DNA of 64,000 nucleotides from Apricaphanius iberus (Eukaryota > Chordata > Actinopteri > Cyprinodontiformes > Aphaniidae). The DNA lies in contig JAPXFQ010002738.1 of the NCBI GenBank assembly GCA_028564705.1, forward strand, positions 1,798,001 to 1,862,000, read 5' to 3'. The notes beneath the pieces were generated by a model. It was not told where the DNA came from. It saw nothing but the letters and a program-made list of their open reading frames with translations, and searched no databases. The position numbers and the translations under genes were made by a program. Below, in pieces: positions 37,208-47,090 of the stretch. Each line of letters starts with the position of its first letter. Within the stretch, counting starts at the first letter, position 1.

Positions 37208-38428
37208 AGTTAGCTAACAATTTAGTTTGGAAGTTAATAACTTGCAAATAAATATTAAGCTTGCTAACTAAATATCTAGTTAAAAATGTATGATTTATAA
37301 ATTAATAAAAAACATGGAGGCAAATGTGACTTGTAAAAACGGTGCCAGTATATTGTAGCCTCACTGGTGACAGACAGCCTCAGGGCAGTTGCAGCTAAAT
37401 AGGCTCGTTTTCACTATCTGAACTTCATGTTTAATTTTCCTGGAGTTTTCTCTATTGGGGTAAATGTGCTGCTCAATTGTCCTCTAAAGCGTAAGTAATA
37501 CTTCCCCGTTTGCCTAGGTGCGGAGACATACAACACAATTATCCGTCAACACAAGGGCTCTCCATTACTTACGCAGGGATCGACGGAGTAGAGCCCAGTT
37601 TTTTAACTATCCTTTAAGTCCACATGTCTGTGATTGGTCAGCCCAAGATCGATCATGTTGCTGTATAGCGGATTTAATCAGTAGTCAACGTAGCTTTTGG
37701 GGATCAGATACTTTATATTGCAAGGCCAGTTTATCTAATCTTTTGATGATTTTGAGCACCAGGAGGTGTCGAGAACAACAAAACAGACTGCTGTTTTTTT
37801 TTAAATGTGTTTCTAGAGTATTCAGTTAGCTGCACTTTTAGTAAATGCTTTCCAGCTCAAACAAATCCCGCTCTCTGTCGGCCATTGCTTCTTGAGGGGA
37901 CGTGTGTTTACAAGCTCAATAAAAAAAAACTGCTGTTGACCAGTGACGTTACAGCCATGGTAGACAGTAGGGGTGTGCAAAGCAGCCGGTATTTGTATCT
38001 GTATTTGTTGAGGGGGGGAAAAGTATTCCAAATAGGCTTAAAAAAAGATTAATTTTTACATGTTACACTTCTAATTTATGTTACATTTAATTGTGAGGAT
38101 GACTTGGGAGGATTAGTGCTTGTGCGTGTGTGTGTATGTGGTGGGAGGGGGATGTTAAGTGCATGTGATTATGCATATGTTTGATACTTCTGCTTCAGCA
38201 GATTTGACTTTTGCACATACATTTCATTTTGGGTTAATCTGCCGCACTGACCGTAAAACACAGAACTTGAGCAAGGTTTTTTGGCTGGTGGATGACTATG
38301 GCCCAGCAGCAAGCGCACTCTCTTCTATTTGGTTCCCAAAATCAATGTGGGGAGTTTCAACTGAGTTAAGAAATGATGGACGCCATGTTTTCACCTTTTT
38401 AACCGAAAATGGCGTCCATAATGCAAAT

Positions 38429-38730
38429 AAAATTTGAATGCTAAGCTATGGAAATCATTGAAACAGTTTGTTCCAGAAACAAGTAACACCGAAAGTGAAG
38501 ATTGTTGTCAAAAACAAATTTCTGCTTCGCATAAATGGAAATGTGAGTCATGGGAGAAGACTAACCTTCTGTTTTTGTGTTAGGGAATATCAGTTGATGT
38601 ATTTATAGGCTGCAACTGCAGATAAAAACGACCATTAATGCCGGAAACCACTTGTTTCTGTGCCATCTGTCAAAACTGCAGTGCTAAAATTATGTCTATT
38701 CGCAGATGTAATCTAGATCCGTTCCATGTG
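38429..38730 (+). repeat. Direct duplication, copy 2 (~300 bp)
   Basis: Partner of 35813-36112, same orientation, about 2.3 kb apart. Flanks differ on both sides, which argues for a dispersed repeat inserted twice or a local duplication, not a simple tandem. Confidence 0.85.
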
Positions 38731-38819
38731 GAATAAGAAAAAAATGCGTTTTTACGATGGTAGCACGATTGCGTATATTTGCAGAATTCGATTTAATATT
38801 TTTCATACTGCTGACAGGG

Positions 38820-39060
38820 GGTCTCATTTATAAAACTTTGCGTAGAATCCTCACTAAACAGTACTTAAGTTGAGCAACATTTTTTTACTTACGCCTAGTA
38901 AGTTTCTGATCTATCAAACTTGGAGTACGTACAGCTGAACGCAATTTCCGCTTTATAAATCAGACTCTTCGTAGAAATGTGCTCAGCTGTTTCTGGATCA
39001 TATGCTGCCTCCTACACACCCACTTTCTGCCATAAATGGTGAATGTAAAGTGTCTAGTGA
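38820..39060 (+). mobile_element. Possible left end of a CTCATTTATAAA element
   Basis: GGGGGTCTCATTTATAAAACTTTGCG at 38817-38842 resembles the terminal sequence of the 19728-20908 element. Internal TTTATAAATCAGACTC near 38952 resembles an inverted partner. The right boundary is not resolved. Confidence 0.35.
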
Positions 39061-41440
39061 ATATTCTGCATCCACTTAAGACGGCTAAAATGGAAGCTAC
39101 GTTTTCACCTTTTAAACCGAACCTTAACATTACTCTGTCAACAGCCTATTGTCTAAATCTCAGAGCAAACAGAGAATCGTATATATAGTGAACATGAGAG
39201 CACCCGACTTTAGACGTTAATACTAATGCAGAATATCTCCAGAGTCTCCAAATCAAACTCAGTTTCCTCAAAGTTATTCCCAAATTCCTCCACAACACTG
39301 ACCCAACAACGGAGAAGAATAAAAGGAAAAAAGTCTGTTAATACGTGTGCATGTGGGTGCAAACGTGCTGATAGAAATAAACTAGGCTTAAGCTGTTGTG
39401 TCTAAATTGGACCTTTGAGCAATTTACAAAAACGTCCGCACATCATGACCTTGGCATCACTCATCAGCGCCAAAGGACGCCCACAGTGGAAAAGTGTAAA
39501 TGCTGACTCATTTCCTTTTAATGAAGTCTTAATTTTAATTTATTTTCTTTTAAATATAAAGAACTGATGTAGTTTCATGTCAAAAGTGTGTGTTGTTAAA
39601 GTTGATTACTGCAGCTTAAGGACCATAAACAGGAAGACTGGGGCTGGTTGTCTCACTTTTTGCTCTAGGATATATTGCTCATAATCCAAACATATTTCAA
39701 GTAATATTTGTAGATTATCTTGTACACAATGACTAAATGAATGAATTGTACCTATCTTTATTTTGTATAATTCATTGTAATAAAAGGTTATTACCTGTCA
39801 AAGACACTGACCCGCTCTGACAACCTACACAACATTGGGGTTGGTTATCGCTATTAATTTTGTTTGTTGTATATGTAAAAACGATTTTAATGAAATTTGA
39901 TAACTTTTTTGTATTTTGTATAATTAAAATTATAAAAATCTGATTTTGTTCCTATTCCAATGTCTTGTATTTCTGGTGAACAAAGCAAACTGTCTTATTA
40001 ATAAACACATAAAACCTTATCTCAACTTTTTTCTTAATGCTCAAATGTAAACAAATATTTTGGGACTTTAAAATCTTTCTCCAGTTGAATTTCTGAACAG
40101 TTATTTTAACTTTTTTGTCTCATGTCAAAGAAAAAAAAGCCACGAGTCACATGTTACAAACAACTCCTGGAGTAGAGAGACCACCAGGCTCACCACTTGA
40201 CAAAGACATTTTGGCTAGCTAGCACATAGCTTTAGCTAGCTTAATAACTGCTAGCTCAAACCAAAACTCTTATCTTTTACTTTTTGATGAATTATTGTGT
40301 TTTTAATAACATAACTTTTAATAACCTTTTAAAACTAAATGAAAACCAACATGAAAAATTATTCGTACCCATGTGATTTACGAAATGCATCCTCACGTCA
40401 GCGTTGGGTGTTCAAATCAAAAGGTGATGCAAAAGTACCAGATTAATAAAACAAATGATTGATATCGAAATAGAATTGTCTGTGAATTTGGACTTCATCC
40501 CTTTCTGAAGACGTCTGTCATTAGTAAAACCTTTGAGAAAAAGTCCATGCTGGGGCTGAGCTTGTCATATTTTGAAATTCTGCTTTTATGTTAACAACAT
40601 TTTTAAACTTTCATCAACCCTTCAGACATTAATTCTCAAAATTCTGACTCTAATCTCCAAATTCTGACTTTTTTCTTAGAATTCTGACTTTAATCTCAGA
40701 ATTTTGACTGTTTATTTATATTTAAAGTCAGAATTTTAAGAAACAAAATCAGAATTTTGAGAAAAAAGTCAGAATTCTGAGAAAAGTCCGATTTCTTTTC
40801 TCCAATGGCTCTAATCCTCATCCGTACTTAATAAATGAAACATTTGTGAAAATACTTAGCTTTTGCTTTCTCATCATACACTTTATTTGATGATCTAAAA
40901 CATTTAAGTTTGACAAAAAAAACATGAAAATTGAGGGTGAAGATTCCTTTTCACTACACTAAATATGGTTCAGACCCATTTAGCTTTTTTATTACAAAAG
41001 TATTATTTCAAAAAAGGTGTTAGAAGTTTTTTTTGTTATCTGTCCTACACAAAATATTTGTTTTTATTTTAAAATATAAATTCTCCGATATAAATTAGGA
41101 AGTTTAAGACTTTAAAGAATAGTTTTTATTGTCAGTGACGAAAAAAATAAACTTTTTCTAATTTTAACAAACTTTATGCCAAAATATTACGTTTATGTAA
41201 CTAATAGGTTTTTAGCAGTTAGAAAAATACGGACAAGCTATTGTTGATATTTTCCACATTGTTATATTGCCTATTTTATCTGTTTCCTAATCAAACTGCT
41301 GTTTTGTATAGATTCGTTTAAAAAATGCATCTTATGAGCGTGAGCCCCTGTGTCTCAGTGAAATTTACTATGAAATATAAAGATAAAATTAGTCCTTATT
41401 AAAAAATGAAAATATAAAGTCCAAACTTTCGGATAGTTCT
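39061..41440. other. Intergenic, AT-rich
   Basis: No coding exon is supported. The only structured piece I see is the AATTCTGACTTT array at 40627-40790. The stretch lies downstream of the IL-17-family gene. Confidence 0.4.
40627..40790. repeat. AATTCTGACTTT tandem array that turns into its own inverse
   Basis: Units of about 21 bp (AATTCTGACTTTAATCTCAG-like) repeat four times in one direction. About three units in the reverse complement (AAAGTCAGAATTTTGAG-like) follow. The whole can fold into a hairpin of roughly 60-70 bp arms. Confidence 0.75.
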
Positions 41441-41445
41441 TATGA

Positions 41446-41846
41446 TTTATTGCTTCTTCTTGAAAGATGCAGTGGTAACAATATCAGACAAACAAATAAA
41501 TACAAATTCACATTTCTACTGAACAGAACATCAAAGAACATAAATCATATAGATTAATATATGTAAAAAATATGATATTCTGAAAATGAATATCTTGCAA
41601 AACATTTTTTAAATGTACTAAAATGCAATAATTTCTGAAATTATTCATCACATGTGGAAACATGTTTTAGAGGTATCTCATGTCATTGACATGTGTTTCT
41701 GTTTTAAGGACATTTTTCAATAAAAATAACAATGGATTTAAAAAAAAACTCATGTAGGCGATGTGGTAACATCCCTAATACATTCAAATATATAATGTAC
41801 AAACAACTAAATAGATAAATAGCAAAGAGGTGGACCAGCAGATTTG
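41446..41846 (-). promoter_or_regulatory. Probable IL-17-family 3'UTR with AU-rich elements
   Basis: On the minus strand at least five ATTTA pentamers occur between the stop codon and an AATAAA at 41446-41451, including a TATTTATCTATTTAG cluster 20-40 nt after the stop. ATTTA clusters destabilise cytokine mRNAs. The 3'UTR end is inferred. Confidence 0.6.
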
Positions 41847-42045
41847 TCACTGTTTCTTGACACATGTGCATCCAACGGGCAGTTCGTACGGACATTTGCA
41901 CCAGAGATGGTCGGTCCCATTTCTAACCCTCTTGAAAACCATAATCTCGATTTTGATGGGCTCGGCTTCCATGTTATAATCTCTGCATCTGTTGTTGCTG
42001 TTGCACTTAACCTCCGTAAAGCTTACGAAGTTCTCTTCAGACGTC
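41847..42045 (-). other. IL-17-family gene, coding exon 3
   Basis: 199 nt, acceptor TTTTTCAG. One base completes Lys60, then 65 residues and TGA at 41847-41849. It carries the cytokine core and all the cystine-knot cysteines. Confidence 0.92.
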
Positions 42046-42714
42046 CTGAAAAATCAAGCAAAACCGAGGCACAGGTCCATTAATACAACAAAGCAGCATG
42101 AATGTAAAAAGGTATTTTTAAAGAATGCATTTTTGAACTTTGTATTTAAAGATCAGTCCAGAATAGTTTTAGGAATTTTTTCTTGCTAATATTCAAGGAA
42201 TTAGTCCTGAAGCGATTATCATGAATCCTTTGCACATCTCCCTACTATTCATCCTAACAATCACATTTTCACAACCTTTAATTTGTTTCTACATAATTTC
42301 ATATTTCAAGGAGATAAAATAAAAAACAACAACATATATATATATATATATATAGAAGAGTATGTTTACTTGGTTTCAAAACTCCAGGGAGCGATGGACG
42401 ATTCATGTAGTTCAGGCACGTGTCGAATATGGCACCCTGGATTTGTCTTTGATAGCTCGCAGCGGGGGTCGCAGACAGGACCGCAGGTGACTGTCCACAT
42501 CAGGACGAGGATGACCTGGAAGGACAAACCCAACATTCAGCGTCGCATCAGAGCCGGTTGCTGATGTGCAGGAACCTCATCACTCAGACTGATTAACAAA
42601 CTTAAAATTGTACAAGTTTTACAAAAGTTTTTTTTTTTTTACTCCCCTCCACCCCATATGAAGGTATCTAACAGTACTCACCAGGAGAGCAGTGAGAAGC
42701 ACTCTGAACAACAT
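41847..42714 (-). CDS. Interleukin-17 family cytokine, spliced
   Basis: A secreted pro-inflammatory cytokine that would signal through IL-17 receptors. Joined exons are 42714-42682, 42515-42370 and 42045-41847. They total 378 nt, or 125 residues plus TGA. Residues 1-22 form a hydrophobic signal peptide (MLFRVLLTALL plus VILVLMWTVTC). SIAPWSF (51-57) matches the S-S/L-S-P-W motif of the family. DYNMEAEPIKIEIMVFKR (82-99) aligns with the DYHMNSVPIQQEILVLRR region of IL-17A. VGCTCV (117-122) is the C-terminal signature. Cys74, Cys80, Cys119 and Cys121 would form the IL-17 cystine-knot pairs. An N-G-T glycosylation sequon is at 102. It is shorter than usual (about 150-160) and lacks the R-Y-P motif before Cys74. 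It could be a divergent IL-17A/F or the teleost IL-17N type; I cannot tell which. Confidence 0.9.
42332..42354. repeat. TA dinucleotide microsatellite in IL-17-family intron 2
   Basis: About eleven TA units, starting 16 bp beyond the last base of the intron 2 donor region on the minus strand. Likely polymorphic. Confidence 0.9.
42370..42515 (-). other. IL-17-family gene, coding exon 2
   Basis: 146 nt, acceptor TCCTTCCAG and donor AA|GTAAAC (phase 2). It encodes the rest of the signal peptide, a Cys-rich N-terminus (C22, C26, C30, C39) and the SIAPW motif. Confidence 0.9.
42682..42714 (-). other. IL-17-family gene, coding exon 1
   Basis: ATG at 42712-42714 in a CCACTATGT context. It encodes 11 residues, the start of the signal peptide. 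The donor CTG|GTGAGT is consensus. Confidence 0.88.
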
Positions 42715-42829
42715 AGTGGCAGGAGATTCCTTGATGTAAGTCAGGCTGAAATATTGTTAAAAAAAATAGAGCACTTGGTATTTTCCTGGAGAGGATTCCT
42801 GAATGTTAGTGCTCTAGGCTCCCTGCCGG

Positions 42830-42839
42830 CTATTTATCC
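42830..42839 (-). promoter_or_regulatory. TATA-like box of the IL-17-family gene
   Basis: GGATAAATAG on the minus strand, 116-125 bp upstream of the ATG. This would place transcription start near 42805 with a ~90-nt leader. Confidence 0.6.
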
Positions 42840-42862
42840 TGTTGGCGGTGATGTAAGAGCAC

Positions 42863-42870
42863 ATTTGCAT
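42863..42870 (-). promoter_or_regulatory. Octamer ATGCAAAT upstream of the TATA-like box
   Basis: A perfect ATGCAAAT on the minus strand, the POU/Oct-factor site, about 25 bp upstream of the TATA-like box. TTACATCA (AP-1/CRE-like) lies between them at 42849-42856. Position and perfect match support function, but no binding evidence is available. Confidence 0.5.
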
Positions 42871-42899
42871 GCCGAGGAAACACCGGAGGCGTAGAATGG

Positions 42900-43217
42900 G
42901 AGGGTGCCAAGGCTATTTATGTTACAATTCGACATGAGCTAATGGATGGGATTAAAAATAGGGTCAATTCATGATTTTTTTAGAAATAAAAGTGGGACTT
43001 TTTTAAGTTTGATTTTGTAGCTCATCTTTACATTAAATGCACTAAAATTACTTTAATAAATTTTTATTTCGGAAAAAAAATTGTAGTTTATATTTTTATG
43101 GACCTGATTTTATTCCATATATGAAGCAATTTGATAGAAGGATGAAAACCGAATGTGAAAAAAAATAAAACTAAACACATACATTGGCTCTGATTATATT
43201 TCATTATTCTTTGCTCA
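42900..43217. other. Upstream flank of the IL-17-family gene
   Basis: AT-rich with no feature I can name, between the promoter elements and the GC-rich island at 43218. Confidence 0.3.
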
Positions 43218-43430
43218 GGTGAATTGCATCACATGCTGGCAGCTGTTGCTGAGGGTGTGCCAGAGGACTCCGGGCTACCACCCAATACGTCACAATGAAA
43301 CCGGCTTAGCTTCCCATGAATCTTTCTGGGGAAGCCCACTCAGGTACTACTGCCTACGCAGTGGAGAAAGCCTGCAGAGTGAATGCATGTCGTGGCACGC
43401 TTCCTGCCCACACTGCATGTTTACTCAGGT
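43218..43430 (+). other. GC-rich island with exon-like boundaries (unresolved)
   Basis: A ~210-bp block, clearly less AT-rich than its surroundings. On the plus strand it is preceded by a pyrimidine stretch ending TTTGCTCAG and closed by ACTCAG|GTTAGT, like splice sites. The frame between is open (VNCITCWQLLLRVC to HASCPHCMFTQ) and rich in Cys and Trp, with no family I recognise. It also holds TTCCCATGAA (a STAT6-type TTC-N4-GAA spacing) and TGACGT. It could be an exon of an unknown plus-strand transcript, or a regulatory element of the IL-17-family gene. Confidence 0.35.
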
Positions 43431-44572
43431 TAGTTTTTTTCTGCATTTACTAGCCCAGGGTTATAATCCTGCTCTCACTGAACCGCAGGAATGTAGAACA
43501 AAAGGTGGGTGGACAATAGCTTTATTAACTTAATTTAGCTCAATTGAACATTTTTAGAATCTTTTTGAAGAGGAATTTATAAAGACAGTTTCATGCAATC
43601 TGTTAGAAAAATGTGGTTTGTTTTCTAAAGCTTGTATTTTGTATACTATCAGGGATTATATGCATATATAAATTCCTGTCAGCAACCTTTTGTGAATAGA
43701 TAAGATTATTGATGAAAAGGTAATTAATTTCAGTAACTCATATCTGATTAATATTTGAAAATAAAGAAAAAAGGCTGAACTATGCATACATTTGTCTTTA
43801 ATCACATCGACGCGTTTTGGCATTGGGCCTTCCTCCGTGGTTCCCGAGGGCCCAACACAATGTTATGCTTGGCGCCCCTGGGGGACCTTGGGATGCCTCT
43901 GTTTCTTATGCCTTCAAGTCCTAAAATTGAAATATGTTATCGCAGATAAATTGAAAAAAGAAATGATGGCTTTTATTTGAACATGTTTAACTTTACTGTT
44001 TTAACATCACTGTGTGTCAGAAGTATTTTTCGGTGTTTATGGGTCACTATCTCCAATTTTTCTTTTTAAACCAAAATCATGACAGTTTAAGCATTTATAA
44101 CATCAAAACTTTTTTTAAATAGTGATTAAAAGCTGCTATGGACAAAAATAGTAAGAAAAGAAAAAAGAAAGTAAGAAAATGTTCTACTCACTGTTAATGG
44201 CAAAGTGAACTATTTTGTAATCGCTTGGTCTAAAAACTACTAAATAATAGCCTCAATAAATTATGTAGAAAACACTGTATGCTCTTTCGATGTCCCTTAT
44301 GATAGAAAATAAAATCATGTTTTGTTCTTGTTCGTCTTGGGCTGGAATTTTCGTTATTATGAAGGTAATTATGTTAATGCAGTGTTTTGACTATCAATAA
44401 ATTTTTTAATTTCTCCTTATAGTGTACCATCTCTTTTAAAACTAAAATAGAATTTGGTAGGCAGTAAAATAATGCCATTTTCATGTAATACTGAAAAAAC
44501 CAAATAACCACAAATTAACAACCATTGGTATGCAAAAGTAGAAAATATATAGATAACTAATTTGTTAAAGTC
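43431..44572. other. Intergenic, nothing recognised
   Basis: AT-rich. A ~50-bp stretch at 43762-43810 (AATAAAG...GGCTGAACTATGCATACAT) resembles a part of the inverted-repeat arm near 44826-44870, hinting at an older copy. Confidence 0.35.
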
Positions 44573-46085
44573 AAATATGTGAACTGTGCAGCGTACGTGT
44601 GTCTAAACTTGCAAATTAACTTCACAGTGTTTTGAAATTTTTGAAAGTATCTTCAATTTTCACTTGCATCAGAAGCCCTTGTTTTAAAATTCTAATAACA
44701 GCTCATAAGATGTTAAAGGACGATTTATATATATTGGATGCATAGTTTTTATTCAATTGTTGCATGTCCCGAGGGCAAAAAATAAAAGTGTGCAAAGTTA
44801 GAGTGCTGGTGATAGCAACATTTGCAAATAAAGAAAGGAGGCTTCATTATGCATATATTTAATCATCAGATTCAATTTTTTCGTTGCAATCCAAAGAACC
44901 AATTTTAACCTCAATGCAGCATAAAAAAACCTTGTTAATAAGCACATATGTCACATAACGTATTTTAAACGCCGTTTTGTGTTGATAAAATATTTGCCAT
45001 AAAAAATTTGTTGTGATTTTAAAAGAGCCAGCATTTTATTTTTATATTTAGTTTTTAAATGAAATAAAAACATAAAAGGTTTGCAAAAAATTATGGATAT
45101 ATTTTCTTTGATTAGATATTGATATTTGTGGAAGATAACGTAAAAAAGGCTCATAGTTTTCAATCAAATTAGAAGAAAAAATAGCATAACACATGCAAAA
45201 CCTGTATTTTATTCTTAATAAATCTATATTTAAAACATTTATTTTAACAATATCAGCCAGCCTAACGACAAATCATTGGGAAAGGTTCAGAGAACAGCAG
45301 GTTGTGGATTCCCTGGTTCAGAACAAAAATGCTCTCAACTTTTTTGCATCAGTACAAGTACAGAGGAAGTTAATGCTTTCTTGGATTGAGCTTGTAATTG
45401 GACACTAACAAACTGGATTCCTCTCTGTAATTACTCCCCTGAGGCAGGCTGAGTCAGCTGATACAGCTGTCGTCACAGATTGATCAAAACTATATTTAGA
45501 GCTACTTTAAGCAACCGCTGCCTTGCATAATCGATTGAGAAAGTTGACAGTTAGGAGTTTATCACTAAACTTTTTTAATTTGCTGGAATCGATGTTTGAG
45601 TTTCTGTGTTGCGATCATATCTCATGTAGATCTCTTACTCAGCAGGTTTTTTTTTTAGACAAATGTAGACTGGAGCAGGTCAGAGGTCAAGCACAAACAC
45701 AACAAAACATAACTGGATGCAAAGACCATATTCGTCAAGGTCTGAAGTGTGTAAATTTCAATTCAAGAGCCACAAAACTTCTCGTCAGCTTTACTTTCAG
45801 CTTCTTCAGAATCTACAGCTGCAACATTGTAATTGTCCCTTTGCAGGTTTCTTCTGTTTTTGTTTCTTTTTTTGCCACAATTAAATGTTTCAGATCATTA
45901 AACAAACCTTCGGCTAGCACAGCAGAGTTCAGCAGCAAGCCAGTTCAAAGTGCTGTACGTGATAAAAAACACGATAACAAAATAGGTAAACAAAGAAAAC
46001 TACAGTGACAAAATAAAGACAAGAAATGAAAAGCTGCAATCCAGATTAGAATTCAAGATGTTCCAGTGATTATTAATCATAGAAA
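44573..46085 (+). repeat. Left arm of a ~4.5-kb imperfect inverted repeat
   Basis: Reverse-complementary to 47085-49095. Matching blocks include 44573-45085 with 48545-49095, 45485-45790 with 48180-48487, and 45790-46085 with 47090-47366. Identity in blocks I compared by eye is about 96-97%. This arm has ~395 bp (about 45088-45483) where the other arm has only ~55 unmatched bases. Its open frames are not conserved as proteins. Confidence 0.9.
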
Positions 46086-46149
46086 TATTTGGGTTCAACA
46101 ATGTCAGCGAAAAACAAACTGGGAACTTAACTGGGTAATGTTACAGCTA

Positions 46150-47090
46150 ATGTCCGATAACAAGGTCAACCCTCTATCACCTGAAGAACATTTCTAGGAT
46201 TAAAGGACTAATTTTCCAAAAAGATCTAAAGAAACTCCTCCATGCGTTCATCTTTAGTCAGATTGATTACTGCAACAGCGTCCTCACAGGTCTGCCTAAA
46301 AAGTCAATAAGACAGCTGCAGCTGATCCAGAACGCTGCTGCTGGAGTCCTCACTAGAACCGGGAAAGTAAAACACATCACCCCAGTTCTAAAGTCTTTAC
46401 ATTGGCTCCCTGTAGCTCAGAGAATAAACATTTACTAGTTTATAAATCACTGAATGGCTCAGCACCAAAATACTTTAATTCAATTTCAATTCAGTTTTTA
46501 TACAGTACCAATTCACAACATCGATTATCTGTTGTTGTCGTATCAACCTTCCAGACCATTCAGGTTCTCTGCTTCTAGTCTAGCTTTCCCAGAATGAGGA
46601 CTAAATATGAAGAAGCATTATTGAGTTTTCTTCTAATATGGAACAAATTTCCAGCACTGCAAATTCCTTGTAGCTTGGCAAGATTTATTGTCTTAAATCT
46701 AAGCAAATGATCATCTCCATCTTGTTTTGAGCATTACAAGCTAGCTTCCAGTTTCAAAGTTTAGATGATTAGATTTGTTTCAAGTAAATGTGAATGTAGT
46801 TTTCAGATGCCATTTAAAACAAAAATCTTTCTCAAAATAAGAAATATTCATTAATTTTAACCTATTCTTTAGCTTTTTTAGGTCTAGAAATTATTCTTAT
46901 TTCAAGAGATCTTAGTAAGAAAAATTTACTTACTGCATGGTAAGATAATTTCACTTGTTTCTAGTAAATTTTCACTAAATACAAGTTTATTTATCTAGTA
47001 TTAAGGATATGGGTTTTTGCAGAAGAAACTGTTCAGACACTTATTTCATTTAAATCAAGGGTAAAAGCACTTTGTTTAGAGCTGCTTTTG
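46150..47090 (+). pseudogene. L2/Rex1-like LINE fragment forming the palindrome spacer
   Basis: Readable pieces are ILKEHF..IKGLIFQKDLKKLLH-like, FSQIDYCNSVLTGLPKKS, QLQLIQNAAAGVLTRTGK and LHWLPVAQRI, all from the RT C-terminus of the L2/Rex1 type. The 3' continuation (KSRVKALCLELLLINNH-like, 47040-47090) is separated by an inserted MITE at 46655-47020. Dead copy. Confidence 0.8.
46655..47020. mobile_element. CACTGCAAA MITE nested in the LINE
   Basis: It starts CACTGCAAATTCC and ends GGGTTTTTGCAG, imperfect inverted ends. Inside are the TTGGCAAGATTTATTGTCTT and CTTATTTCAAGAGATCTTAG words of a common fish CACTGCAAAAA element. LINE coding text resumes on both sides. Confidence 0.6.

Larger units (their letters stand above)
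41440..42810 (-). other. IL-17-family gene, whole transcribed region
   Basis: Three coding exons with introns of 167 bp (42515/42682 side) and 324 bp (42045/42370 side). The compact layout with a signal-peptide exon first is typical of IL-17 family genes. The 5' end is inferred from the TATA-like box. The 3' end is inferred from AATAAA on the minus strand at 41446-41451. Confidence 0.8.

Noticed and set aside
45523..46008. 161-codon open frame in the left inverted-repeat arm, with a matching frame in the right arm (about 48380-48180)
   Set aside because: The shared stretch differs at four positions and all four change the amino acid, the opposite of purifying selection. The frames also diverge at both ends. 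Treated as chance frames in a duplicated non-coding repeat.
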